Shown: positions 1 to 10,497 of the stretch, in pieces
Numbering within the stretch: the first letter of the stretch is position 1
Layout: the number at the start of each line of letters is the position of its first letter
Source: Actinernus sp. WN-2022
Taxonomy: Eukaryota > Cnidaria > Anthozoa > Actiniaria > Actinernidae
Direction: 5' to 3'
Assembly: GCA_030867875.1 (NCBI GenBank)
Contig: JAOWCC010001501.1
Coordinates: 32,322,792-32,386,791, forward strand
Length of the DNA: 64,000 bases
Notes under the pieces: generated by a model
What the model saw: the letters and a program-made list of their open reading frames with translations, nothing else
Databases searched by the model: none
Told to the model about the DNA's origin: nothing
Made by a program: the position numbers and the translations under genes

Positions 1-235
1 GATTGGTTCTCGTTGTCTGAGTGGCCCCGGTTTCAGTAGCCGCACTGAAACATGTTCGAGATGCTTAGGTCGCTGCTGTCCCAACTACTGCGACTGCGCG
101 TATCTTTTGCCTACGTTAACGTTTGTGCTTAGGCTTATGTCACCAGTGAATAGCAGGCTTTACCTTAGGATGTTCCGGTGATTGTTAGTTATTGTAAACA
201 ATAACTAAGCCCACATATCTTATCATGTTTTCCAG

Positions 236-389
236 ATACGGAGATAAATCACCAAAGACCCTCCTTGGTCGAATATTCTGCTTTTTTTGGATTATCGTCG
301 GGATCAATGTCATCGCAATTTTCACTGCAATCATCACGGCATCAGTAACAGCCAGCACTCGGCCACACTTCAACATACTGGGTGCAAAG
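236..389 (+). CDS. Exon 1 in window: pore filter and inner helix
   Basis: The acceptor ttttccag ends at 235 and the donor gtaacg starts at 390. The first base completes a split codon, followed by TAC GGA GAT (YGD). A roughly 22-residue hydrophobic helix follows (FCFFWIIVGINVIAIF), then a short hydrophilic tail. The exon ends in phase 0. Confidence 0.72.
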
Positions 390-3300
390 GTAACGTTACT
401 CTCAGGCAATGTATTTCAATATCCTTATTAGGCCATCCAAATAAAATGTTTCGTTTACCATCGCCTCTGCCTCGTGATGCATTGTGGGTCGGTCGGTCGG
501 TAAGAAAAAAAACCTTAGGGGATCTGGAACCAAGTAAAGCCTGGTTACTAAGTTTGCTTGAAGACTCGCGTAAAAACTTTAATGTATTCCTCGACTACTT
601 TTTCCTCTTATGAACTGACAATTCGCATGAGAAAAGCAAGAAACTAGAACGTAGAGAGCCCGGGGGGGACTCCCAAATAAAAGGGGTAGGGATGCTCGTC
701 GGACATTTTCGATTTGACCCCTAATAGGTACTAAAATGGGCGTGGCTCAAGCTTATTTTCACCCCTAAAAGATAATATAAATGTAAATTGATAACAGATG
801 TTTTGTTCAATTGACACCCGACCCCTAAAAGGTACCGCTTTACATAGAAATGTCTGTGTTTGATGGTGGATACCCTAGTGGTACCAAACTCCTGATTTTG
901 ACCCCTAAAAAGGTACGACGAGCAACCATGTACCCCTCGCATAAGGGAGTCCCCCCCCCGGGGTAGAGAGCTCGGAAAGGAGGTGCAGTTATGAAATTAT
1001 TCTTCGATCTTTTTTTTTACTTTTGCCCAAAAATGGGTCGGTCAGGCGATGGTAAACAAAATATTTTATTGGGACGGCCTTAGGACTATTTTAATAATTT
1101 GCTCGATTAGCTTTAGCTACTTCTAAATAGCCAGTAGTTTTGTTTTACTGTTGTAATGCTTTATTGTGTAAAGTACAAATATGTTGTTGCTGTTCATTTG
1201 ATTTGAGAGATTAAACATTAGACGAGTGGTAGCCTAGCTTGAAGTGTAATGTGATTTCTGATCGGAGGAGCGATCAAGTCAGCTAATTAATATTCTGCAG
1301 CTCAGTGGCACTTAACTGTACGATCGACTCGTTGTCTATGAGCCGATGTACGACCCGAGTTCGTGGAAAAATTGTTAAATATCATATAGTAATAATAATT
1401 ATAAAACTCAGTAATAATAATGATAAAACTCATTAATAATTCATGAAGCAAAAACAAAGGAAATCACCGACCGATAAGTGATCTGTAAATCTGATACAGA
1501 TTTCGTCCTGATTTACATAAACTTTGGCTTGGATTTTCTCGGCCAAAATAAGTCGTATCGCCAAAATAACTGAAAACAGGACTCTCTACATCTAGACGTT
1601 TGATAAGTAAGATAAAGAATTCGCGTCCGATCTTTATCCGGATAAAGATCGGCCGCGAATTCTTTATCTATTACTAATCATTTTATCTAGCAGGGGCGTA
1701 ACCAGGACCAGTCCCCCACGCCACACACACACACAACCACTCCGAAATTTTCGAGTGCGTCCGGGTAGCCACGCCCCTTCTAGTGGTTTAGAATTCTCTA
1801 AACCTATGAAAATGCATGTTTATACTGCATCGGTTCGAGGAATACGTTTCCACGTTTTGGCCACAGCTAGCTCCAGGGTGTTTTTGTTTTTGTTTTTCGT
1901 ATCCGGCAGAACACAAAAGATTTATAAATCTGTTAATAATAATAATTTTAATTTTAATTATAATATATATAATTCAAAAAGAATACTAAAAGTCAACAAG
2001 AAGTTCATTAAGTCATTGAAATAATCAGAAGAGGGGCGTACAGGGAGGGGGTGGGGGGTGGGGGGGGGGGGGGGGGGTGGAGAGTCATCAGCACGGTTCA
2101 CGAAGAATAATAAAAATAACGAATCACGGATGACGAATAGAAAAAAAATCATCTTCCCGAATCACGAAAATAAGCAAGTAACGTATCATCGAATTTCCGT
2201 TTTAAGCGCGAATAAAATCGTAGATGAGCTTCAAAATAGTGACAAGAAAAAAACAACCGTTTTTCTAAATCGGTTAAGTATTGTCTTTAGTTCCCGTCCA
2301 ATTCGGAGTATTTGGAGGTCTCGGGGGAAAAATCACGTGAAATAGGAAGTAAAATCACAAATATCGGATGTTTATTTGGCTTCTTCACGCGTCACGCGAA
2401 ATCCATTGAGCACGGATCACGAAGAATAGTTGTTAAAAATCACGCGTCACGGGAAATAAAAACGTCCGGTCACGAGAAACCCTCTGTACAACTACAAGTT
2501 GTACAAGGGTGCGTGCCAGTCAGCCAATTGGTAAATAGTACTATACTGGCCTTACAGACTTACATGTAAGAATCAACTATAGCGTGAACTAGCTTAGCAG
2601 AATTGCCGCAGATACGCACACCCAAACTATAAAAATCATTTCTAAACCGGCTACTAAAAGATATAGCTCCATTCAGACAGAACCTACGAAAACAATATAT
2701 GTATCTGGTACCTGTATCTAGCTCTAATAGACACAAACTATTTTGTCCCTTGAGCGTCCCCCTTAATTACATAAGAAATTAACTTCCTCTGTAGACTTCA
2801 AAGAGGGGCGTCAAGTCGGCAACGTTCAGACCCCATTCTTTTTCTTTTTTTGAGTCTCTCTTACGTACCTTTTTGACATTTTATACCATGTGGGAGTGAA
2901 TGAGCATCGCATAATGACGTCATAATGCAAAGTATAGGTGAGGCGAATTACGTGACTTGCTGTTACAACCTAAAGCCTAAGTTTGACCTGAGATTGATGT
3001 TTTTTTGTTTGTAGATTGGAGCTGTAAACGGTAGCGAAGAATTTAGAGTTGGCGTGAGTATGAATGCTGATATGAGAGGTGAGTTTACTGAAAATAACAC
3101 AAACGTGATTATTATTCACTATATTTCTTGAGATCAGACTTGTACCCAGATCCTCTCGAAGTTTCACCTTCTCTTGAAGGTGCACGAGTTTTGGGGTCTG
3201 GGAAATAATTATACACTAGTCACGTGTTTAATCGCAACCAATGCTGAGCATGCGCAATACGAATCAAAATATATTTTAACTGCTACTAACACGTAAGGGA

Positions 3301-6300
3301 AACATCGGTGCAGAGTTTGAGAAAAATACTTATAATATTGACGTCACAGGTTTTGACCAATCAGATTGCAGGAGAAATACTTACATACTTACGTCACAGG
3401 TTTTGACCAATCAGATTGTATGTTGGACATTTTTGTAGCATTCAAGAATCCAGTGAAGATGACCGCTGCCATCAGTAAGCACGAGATCGACGGCTTTCTG
3501 ATTGACAACTACGCCTTGACAAGATTTTCTCAGTTTCTTGAAGAAGATGATTCTAAAATCCGCCTGGAGAAGACAATCGAGCATTCTATCAACTATGGAG
3601 TGGTGATACCATCTACCTCGACCAAGACAGAGAAATGCATCAGGAGATATATGAAGAATTATCATCACGAGATCTTTGATACTATATCCAAACAACTGAA
3701 GCCACTGCCTAGAGTGAGTACAAACAGTATTTATGCCGATACATCCCCCTTGTGTTACTCAAGCATGATGAGTGTGATGCGCGGTGGTCAAGCTCATTAG
3801 TGCTGGATCGTCTCCTCAAAACTAAAAAGGCTGATATCAGTGATTTCTCGTACTAACGACTACCCAGAATTCTTGTTGTCTTACGTCATCGGTTACTGGT
3901 TTTACCGGTTTATGAGCTGTCAAACTCTTGGCTCTGATAATAAGATGTCTCGACATAAATTCAATCATTACATTCTCAAGTTCCGCAATAAGTGATGCTT
4001 TTTCAATAGACTATTTTTTCAAAGCCTCCTCCGCAGGCAACTAGTAGTATTGAGAAACGAAGAAAACCGGGCTTCCTGTGTGTTACCTGCGGAGGAGGCT
4101 AATTTTTACCAAGCGTTCAAACACTTCTGTAAATAGCCAGTCGACTCGACTCCTCGTCTGCTTGAATACGTATCTTTGTAGGTTGCATTAGAGCAGATAT
4201 CGTATTAGTGTGACAGACTACAGTACTGCCTATAGCACAGTTACTGTACGGCATGCCGTGACATTAAAATGGTTTCTCATTATTTCTGATCCATACAAAC
4301 TGACAGAGTTACGGTACATAAAAGTTACAGCACGGTTGCGGTAAGGATACGGACATGCCGTAGTTTGTCCCACTCATACGAAATCTTCTCTATGACAATG
4401 AACGCACCCTGTATATAATAAGGGCTTTTATTTTTTTAAAGTCATTTGTTAAATTTTGAGACAGTATCAATTATTTGTTCTTCTCAAGCGAGGATAAGTA
4501 TATCTCAAATACTTTTTATCTTAATGCCTTATAATCTTGAGCTATTTATGGTTTAGGATTAATTCGCCTGCAAAGGCTCATGGGAGGGAGAGGAGTAGGG
4601 GGATGAAGAACCTGCGCGGCGCAATGAGCCTTTTGCAGGAATGCGATCACGTGGTTGTACTGGACGGCAAAAAAATCTGACTTTAAAGTCACTTGTACGA
4701 GATCAGCAGTGTTAGTAACAAAACCTGTTTGTAAATGCTATGTTTCACCTCCAATCGATTGTCAATCTTTCTAAAACAGGACAGGTCAGTAAATCTGACT
4801 GCCTGTCACTCCTTAATAAACTATTCAATATGAACCTCTCGGTGTAGTGTAGTCAGAAAGAAGTTTGTTTGCCGCCCAGTAAAGCCTTTCCCCATGGGAT
4901 GGAAAGCGCAATTCATTGGTTATTGAAGTGACATATCAGCACGTGACTCCTGCAAAATGCCTATTCAAATTTGCATCTCTGCGTCTCAATTTTCGACGCA
5001 AACTCCTGTTTGTTCATTCTACCGTGAAATCTATCCACGTGTTTGTAGATGGTTTGCACTCAATCCCCAGAGATTCAAATGACAAAGGGCATGGCGGCCA
5101 TGTTGGTGTACAGAATAAAAGAAGCTAACGAAGCATCTATTGTTAACTGTACAACAACATGGCGGCTATGACGTAAAGTGCAAAGGGTCCATTAGAGTTG
5201 ATAACTTTGGCCCGTTTTAGATGCCGCTGCACTCATGTGCCGATATCGATTAGATAAACAAAGCCGTCCAATTATTATCCTTTGTTTCAATTGCGGTCGG
5301 CACGACTGGACATGGAGCAGCTGAACCGAGCGTAATGATGGATCAATGTAGGGGTGTAATTCACATTTATCGTATGCCACACCCTAAATCCTTTTTTGCG
5401 ACTGATGCGATAAATCATATATGGACTATACGGGGATGATCCGCTGGACAGGGTATGGTTTTTCGAGTTTCTGGTCTTAGACAGGGTATCCATTTTCACA
5501 TCGACAGATCTTGAACAGGGTATGTTTTTTATCTGTTGTCATATCTTTTTGATGTTATGACAGCACTTTCCATGAGAAGTCTAGTACTTGATGAAGACTT
5601 AATTAGTTACGACACTCATTAAACAACATCACAATAAAAAATAGCTAATTTGTTATTTGTCTTATAGAGGGATATAAAATTTTAACACTATCTTGAACAG
5701 AGAATGGAAATTTGAGTTTTTTTAACAGGGTAAGGGTTTCAGAGCCCCAGCGGCATACCCCTACCCAACTTTGGGTAGAGTACCCCCCTCTCCGGGGATA
5801 AACCCCATATCCCACTGTCCTAATTAGGTAAGTGGGCAGGGCTTTTGAAGAGAGGGAAATTGTGTGGTAATAAATACTCATTAGTATGCGATCAGTAACG
5901 TGATAAATGGTTATCACACTGTTTATCATCCCAATGTTCATCGCATACTAATGAGCATATTACAGTCGAATAACTACTCAATAGTATGCGATAAGTAGTG
6001 TGATAAATGGTTATCACACTGTTTATCATCCCACTGTTTATCGCATACTAATATCAGCTATTGTGGGATAATAAATATCATTAGTATGCGATAAGTAGCG
6101 TGATAAATGGTTAACACACTGTTTATCGCATACTAATGACTATATTTATACAGTCGAATAAATAATTATGCAACAACAAATTAAACCACACCACCTGCAA
6201 AGAAACGACACAATTTTGCATCAAGAATGTATTAAACACAATATTTCGTTACGTACCTCTTTCATTCTACAATCCAACGCCGCTCTAAAATCAGCAAAAC

Positions 6301-7409
6301 GAAACGTCTGCTTTTGAAAGAATATTGATGTCTCCCCTTCCCAAATCTTCTTTGATGTGACGACTCAAACCACATGCGAGGTAATAGAGCGTGGAAGGCG
6401 AAAGTCGTCACGGTCTTCCTTGCGTACTTCTACAATGAATCTTGCAATCCAAAAATTCAACTCTTCTGGGCTTGACGTTCCAAGCTCGGCAATTTGAGGG
6501 TGCCTTCCCAAGGCAGTATTGATAGCTTTCTTTCGAAAGTTTGCCCAAACTTTGACTGCCCACTTCGTTGAACGTCTCGTGTTAGCTGGTACTCTTTACC
6601 CTCTTTCGACGTTTCTCCTCTAAATCACTTTCGGTCACTATATCGCCAAAGTGCTTCTTTGAATCCTGAAACTCATTGTCATCCTCAAGAAACAGCAGCT
6701 CTTCCACAGAAATATTCGCCATGTTTATCCCAGAAACAAGGTCTTGGATATTAATCTCCTCCAACAACTCCTGATTGCCAGCGAGAAGAATAATCAGTTG
6801 AGGCAGTTGTACCAAATACATTTGTCAGTTTTGCATACTCTTTGAACACAATCCCAACGAAAAATGTTTTGATTTCATGTTCATTTGCACGTGAATTTCA
6901 AAATATTTCATTCACGTGCATGTGACTTCGAAATATGGAACTTGTGATATTTATTTATCACTCACACACGTCCGACAAAACCGATATTTTTATCTTTAAA
7001 AATATTGATTTTATTTCTTTCTGCGTCAAACGGCATAAGATAAATTGGTTAATGAATGGCCACGAGTGTGATATGGGATTTATCATCGCTAGTAATACTT
7101 AACGGCCACGATACTTGTATAGCGTCCATGCAGGCTCTTCTTCCCCATCCTCCCCCTATTCTCACAAGTCTGTTCGCAGGCCGGGAATCAAGGAATGCGA
7201 CGGTTGGACTATTTTGACCATGTTATTATTGTCACTCTTTTCCTGACAGAGCAAAGGAAGTAAGGCGAACTACGGCGTGAAGGCCGCTGAGATGCTGTTT
7301 TATCAGGAGAAATTGTTTGATAAAGTGATCGAGATCGGTGTCTACGTGGTTGGGTCGCTGATGGTCTTTGGGTTAATATGGGATTACGGGTACAGGCGAC
7401 ACAAACAAT
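236..7409 (+). CDS. Glutamate-receptor-like ion channel with K+ selectivity filter (partial gene, 4 exons)
   Basis: Four exons (236-389, 3015-3078, 3439-3713, 7250-7409) are bounded by AG acceptors and GT donors, and their phases join without a stop to give about 217 residues. In order the protein shows: the end of a pore loop reading [x]YGDKSP, where the x codon is split by the first intron and its last base is A (compatible with Gly, GGA); a hydrophobic inner helix; the second half of a periplasmic-binding-protein-like domain (VNGSEEF, then EIDGFLIDNY); and a last membrane helix around VIEIGVYVVGSLMVFG. This is the order of ionotropic glutamate receptors and of bacterial GluR0, whose filter is GYGD. 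Inferred role: ligand-gated, K+-selective plasma-membrane channel. The 5' exons (signal peptide, S1, first helix) lie before the window. After 7409 a GTAAGT donor occurs, but the terminal exon is not identified; reading through gives a stop at 7487-7489. A plain two-helix K+ channel is less likely because of the binding domain and last helix. Confidence 0.72.
431..1079. mobile_element. Harbinger-type MITE carrying a nested second MITE
   Basis: The ends are imperfect inverted repeats of about 35 bp: the left reads ggccatccaaataaaat and the right ends attttattgggacggcc. TTA lies on both sides (428-430 and 1080-1082), the 3-bp target duplication typical of PIF/Harbinger. It sits in the first visible intron of the channel gene and carries no coding capacity. 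Without the nested element it would be about 340 bp. Confidence 0.65.
660..963. mobile_element. MITE with 8-bp target duplication, nested
   Basis: The terminal inverted repeats are about 45 bp, starting ccgggggggactccc and ending with the matching gggagtcccccccccgg. The flanks tagagagc (652-659 and 964-971) form a perfect 8-bp duplication, as left by hAT, P or Merlin transposases. The interior holds four degenerate copies of acccctaaaaggtac. It is non-coding and inserted inside the 431-1079 element. Confidence 0.68.
1088..3014. other. Intron sequence without recognisable gene
   Basis: The stretch contains AAT-rich microsatellite (about 1380-1440), a CA run near 1722, a G run at about 2044-2078, and a degenerate region (2085-2470) in which TCACG recurs many times. 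Small open frames here have no recognisable domain. It lies between exons 1 and 2 of the channel gene. Confidence 0.5.
1602..1687. repeat. Near-perfect palindrome
   Basis: The core 1627-1652 is a perfect 26-bp palindrome, and 1611-1668 pairs with one mismatch. Weaker pairing (ctagacgtttgataagtaa against ttactaatcattttatctag) extends it further. It lies in an intron and looks like a small foldback element. Confidence 0.7.
3015..3078 (+). CDS. Exon 2 in window: start of second ligand-binding half
   Basis: A pyrimidine-rich tract and tttgtag acceptor end at 3014; the donor gtgagt starts at 3079. The exon encodes IGAVNGSEEFRVG and continues to an Arg, leaving one base (G) that is completed by CA of exon 3 to give Ala. 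Its content fits the beta-strand plus polar loop at the start of the S2 lobe of solute-binding-type domains. Confidence 0.68.
3320..3418 (+). repeat. 50-bp tandem duplication carrying CCAAT and CRE-like motifs
   Basis: Two units of 50 bp (acgtcacaggttttgaccaa at 3341 and again at 3391). Each contains gaCCAATcag; the first has a full TGACGTCA and the second TTACGTCA. It lies in the 360-bp intron just before exon 3 of the channel gene. A regulatory role is only inference. Confidence 0.6.
3439..3713 (+). CDS. Exon 3 in window: S2 lobe of ligand-binding domain
   Basis: The acceptor tttttgtag ends at 3438 and the donor gtgagta starts at 3714. The exon encodes 91 residues including ISKHEIDGFLIDNYAL, a typical hinge and acidic ligand-contact region of bacterial solute-binding folds, and a later YGVVIP strand. 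It ends in phase 0, compatible with exon 4. Confidence 0.75.
4023..4100. repeat. Short inverted-repeat element (cctcctccgcagg family)
   Basis: Arms agcctcctccgcaggcaac (4023-4041) and gttacctgcggaggaggct (4082-4100) are inverted copies. The same core, cctgcggaggaggct, recurs alone near 36270, so it belongs to a dispersed family. Confidence 0.65.
4623..4964. mobile_element. MITE of the GCCTTTTGCAG...TCACGTG family, copy 1
   Basis: It starts aatgagccttttgcagg, with tcacgtgg shortly inside, and ends cacgtgact..tgcaaaatgcctatt, so the ends are inverted copies. The interior shares long blocks (acctccaatcga, agtaaagcctttcccatgg, gaagtgacatatcagcacg) with copies at 7940-8221 and 43237-43832. Non-coding. 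Confidence 0.65.
4965..5865. other. Intron sequence with dispersed repeats, no gene
   Basis: A segment around 5060-5175 resembles the 67-bp minisatellite at 18854-19280 (gattcaaa..gacg, ATGGCGGCCATGTTGG, gaagctaacgaagc). From 5440 to 5830 the motif acagggtatg recurs irregularly. Open frames here show no domain. Confidence 0.45.
5870..6137. repeat. Three consecutive hairpin units (attagtatgcgat family)
   Basis: Each unit is itself an inverted repeat: attagtatgcgat...atcgcatactaat, with a middle that again pairs (gtgataaatgg / ttatcacac / tgtttatca). Units lie at about 5880-5952, 5975-6051 and 6079-6137, separated by copies of cagtcgaataa or gggataataaata. A diverged further end is visible near 7060-7095. 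Confidence 0.7.
6257..6821 (-). pseudogene. Crypton/KIAA1958-like (DUF3504) tyrosine-recombinase relative, broken
   Basis: The N-terminal part (6582-6821, 79 residues, acidic then ending in KRRKRVKS) is followed in other frames by segments typical of the DUF3504/KIAA1958 family, which derives from Crypton recombinases: RRSTKWAVKVWANFRKKA, EELNFWIARFIVEVRK, then LYYLACGLSRHIKEDLG, then FRFADFRAALDCRMKE. At least two frame changes (around 6386 and 6310) and a stop after the first segment break it. MKE ends at 6257 and is followed by GTACGT, a good donor, so the recombinase exons would lie further left on this strand; none is recognisable. It is antisense within the channel-gene intron. Very short introns instead of frameshifts cannot be excluded. 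Confidence 0.6.
7250..7409 (+). CDS. Exon 4 in window: last membrane helix and short cytoplasmic tail
   Basis: The acceptor ttttcctgacag ends at 7249. The exon encodes 53 residues: an amphipathic lead, then KVIEIGVYVVGSLMVFGLI as a transmembrane helix, then a basic WDYGYRRHKQ stop-transfer segment. The donor gtaagt starts at 7410, directly before a minisatellite whose units also contain GTAAG. The following exon was not found. Confidence 0.7.
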
Positions 7410-7429
7410 GTAAGTACAAACACTGGTAT

Positions 7430-7858
7430 ACCATCTGGGGGAGGGGTAAGTTACTTCTGATAATAAGGGTAGGGGTAAGTCACTTCTGATAATAAGGGTA
7501 GGGGTAAGTCACTTCTGATAATAAGGGTAGGGGTAAGCCACTTCTGATAATAAGGGGAGGGGTAAGCCACTTCTGATAATCAGGGGAGGGGTAAGCCACT
7601 TCTGATAATCAGGGGAGGGGTAAGCCACTTCTGATAATCAGGGGAGGGGTAAGCCACTTCTGATAATCAGGGGAGGGGTAAGCCACTTCTGATAATCAGG
7701 GGAGGGGTAAGCCACTTCTGATAATCAGGGGAGGGGTAAGCCACTTCTGATAATAAGGGGAGGGGTAAGCCACTTCTGATAATCAGGGGAGGGGTAAGCC
7801 ACTTCTGATAATCAGGGGAGGGGTAAGCCACTTCTGATAATCAGGGGAGGGGTAGGTC
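7430..7858 (+). repeat. 29-bp G-rich minisatellite, about 14 units
   Basis: The unit is approximately aggggtaagccacttct plus gataatcaggg. The first units carry gataataagggt and later ones gataatcagggg. Each unit contains two G runs and GGGTAAGC or GGGTAAGT, a strong 5' splice-site-like sequence. The array begins about 20 bases after the donor of the last identified channel exon. Confidence 0.85.
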
Positions 7859-7939
7859 ATTTCAGTCATCCAGTACTCTTCCTTTATATTTTCTTATTAT
7901 ATGTGTATTTATATTTATTATCAATAAAGTTGTTTCCAG

Positions 7940-8221
7940 AATGAGCCTTTCGCAGTTCGGCAAGTCACGTGGTTATACTGGATGGCAAAACAAATATTAC
8001 AACATTTAGTGAAAGGCACTTGCACGAGATCGGTACTGTCATTAGTAAAACCTGTTTTAAATGCTATTTCCACCTCCAATCGACTTTCGATCTTTATAAA
8101 ACAGCATTTTAAAGTTTGTTTGCCGTCCAGTAAAGGCTTATTCCCATGGGATCACGAGCTCAATTCATTGGCTATTGAAGTGACACATCAGCACGTGACT
8201 GTTAGCTGCAAAAGGCCTATT
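7940..8221. mobile_element. MITE of the GCCTTTTGCAG...TCACGTG family, copy 2
   Basis: It starts aatgagcctttcgcag with tcacgtgg inside and ends cacgtgact...gctgcaaaaggcctatt. The interior matches copy 1 (4623-4964) over most of its length. Non-coding. Confidence 0.65.
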
Positions 8222-9290
8222 AAAGTTTTCCCGCCGTTAATCTTTCGTTTTAGCAATCCATGATTTTCTGAGCTGCATCAGGATTAGTCTCAGCCGTGCG
8301 GCTAACAGTGCCCCACGTACTGAAGAGGGGATAGTGGAAGACAAGACAACTATGGAGCACAGGAAACAAGAGCTGATGGATGAACATAGGAACTTCCATA
8401 CTAAATGGATAAATCAGCTCGATAGCTTACGCAGCCCCGCGGCTGGTCCCTTAACCTAGTTCCCAGCCTCACGCAGCTGTCTTGAAATTGAGAGGAACTG
8501 GACCCTAAAATCAACCCTACAACTATACAAAGATGTATATTCGAAAGAAATAAGTTCTGATATTTTATTTCTCTGTGTTGCTCTGTGTTTCTCTGTGAAG
8601 AGAAAATCTCAAAACCTACCTTACAACCTCTGCTATGTACACAGACGACTCACCTCTTGATTGTAATTTGTGACGTCAGGTATGGGAAAAAAATTAGTTT
8701 TGCCAGGAGCCCATTACCAGGAGTGTCCATATATACTATACCCGTGATTATGACCGGTTTGAGCTATTTTTAGAACATGTTTCCCGGGTAACTGCCTTCT
8801 GATTCTGCTGCGATCGTACATATGTTTCCCGTAATTATCGAGATTAAGAATGATCTATTGTTCTTTGAGGTGATTTTACTAACGCTGCATTGTCCTGACT
8901 ATGGTTTGATTGGATTCCCAAAGTGTGGGCACGTAGACTCCCGTGAGATCTGTTCTAAATATAGCTCAATCCGGTCATACGTTGACTCACAGACCTAGTA
9001 TGGGAGATGGACGCTGCTGGTAATGGGCTCCTGGTTTTGCCATGCTCTCCATGGCATTGAAAAACTCAGTGGACTAACGGGCTCCTAATTGCGGACCATT
9101 GTGTTTTCTTTGTGCTGGAGGCTGTGATTGTTTTTCCTTAATATGTGTGACGTACGATATGGGGAAATTTGCACTAAATAGGACATTTGCATGATGACGT
9201 CATGAAAAAGAAATCGAAAAGGATTCTGGTAGTTGTAGTAAAATGAAGCCATCATGCAAATGTCCTATTGAGCCGCCACACAAGCTAGCT
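8222..9290. other. Non-coding stretch with inverted repeats
   Basis: The segment at about 8480-8600 is an inverted copy of about 9300-9412 (shared core acaaagatgt and gaaagaaataagtt, tttatttctctgtg). A separate 20-bp perfect inverted repeat, aataggacatttgcatgatg, pairs 9177-9196 with 9250-9269. No supported gene. Confidence 0.5.
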
Positions 9291-9836
9291 TTATCAGCGG
9301 AGAATCGTTATAACTTATTTTCTCTTCATAGACGTGCAGCACAGAGAAATAAAATAGAATAACTTATTTCTTTCAAAAACATCTTTGTATAGCGTTGGGT
9401 TGAGTTCAGGGTTGAGTTCCCCTCTAAGTCCCCTAAGCTAGTTCATGTCTTAGGCCTTTTGATGCAATCTTGTTCAACCATTTTTGGGCGATTTATTGTC
9501 GTAATATATTGTTTTAAAATGCATTACATTATAAATCCTTTAACTGATAGCAATTAAGTCACATTATCAGTGGAGAATCGTTATAACTTATTTTCTCTTC
9601 ATAGACGTGCAGCACAGAGAAATAAAATAGAATAACTTATTTCTTTCAAAAACGTCTTTGTATAGCGTTGGGTTGAGTTCAGGGTTGAGTTTCCCTCTAA
9701 GTCCCCTAAGCTAGTTCAAGTCTTAGGCCTTTTGATGCAATCTTGTTCAACCATTTTTGGGCGATTTATTGTCGTAATATATTGTTCTAAAATGCATTAC
9801 ATTATAAATCCTTTAACTGATAGCAATTAAGTTACA
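9291..9836 (+). repeat. Tandem duplication A, 273 bp x 2
   Basis: The copies 9291-9563 and 9564-9836 are nearly identical (ttatcagcggagaatcg / ttatcagtggagaatcg, then about 270 matching bases). No coding content. Confidence 0.85.
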
Positions 9837-10497
9837 TTATGCTGAATGTGTTTATTTTGTCAGTTGCTTTTCAAACGTCAGACATTTGATCCTTGCAGTC
9901 TTATTGAAAGATTTTTAATAAGTGGAGCCTCCATAAAACAGCAAAATGAACTAGAATTAGGTTCTGACTCAATTGACGTAATTGAAATTTGATTCCTTAA
10001 TAAACGAAAACTGCAGGCGATAATTATATTTTGTTAATTTAGTTCAGTTTGTTTTCCAATTTGACCTTTAAATCAATGATCACAGGTTAGAGCTTATAAG
10101 CACTTAATCTTGGATGGATTGTGAATTATCCTTTTCGACAAGCGCGTGCGCGTACATTATAAGTCCTTTAACTGATAGCAATTAAGTCACATTATGCTGA
10201 ATGTGTTTATTTTGTCAGTTGCTTTTCAAACGTCAGACATTTGATCCTTGCAGTCTTATTGAAAGATCTTTTAATAAGTGGAGCCTCCATAAAACAGCAA
10301 AATGAACTAGAATTAGGTTCTGACTCAATTGACGTAATTGAAATTCGATTCCTTAATAAACGAGAACTGCAGGCGATAATTATATTTTTTTTATTCTCCA
10401 ATTTGACCTTTAAATCAATGATCACAGGTTAGAGCTTATGAGCACTTAATCTTGGATGGATTGTGACTTATCCTTTTCGACAAGCGCGTGCACGGGA
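9799..10497 (+). repeat. Tandem duplication B, 355 bp x 2
   Basis: The unit starting acattataaatcctttaac (9799) recurs 355 bases later at 10154 as acattataagtcctttaac, and similarity continues to gacaagcgcgtgc. It overlaps the end of duplication A, so the region grew by successive local duplications. The second copy has a small deletion near 10390. Confidence 0.8.

Noticed and set aside
7430..7858. Regularly spaced direct repeats suggestive of a CRISPR array
   Set aside because: There are no unique spacers; the units are contiguous 29-bp minisatellite copies in a eukaryotic intron.
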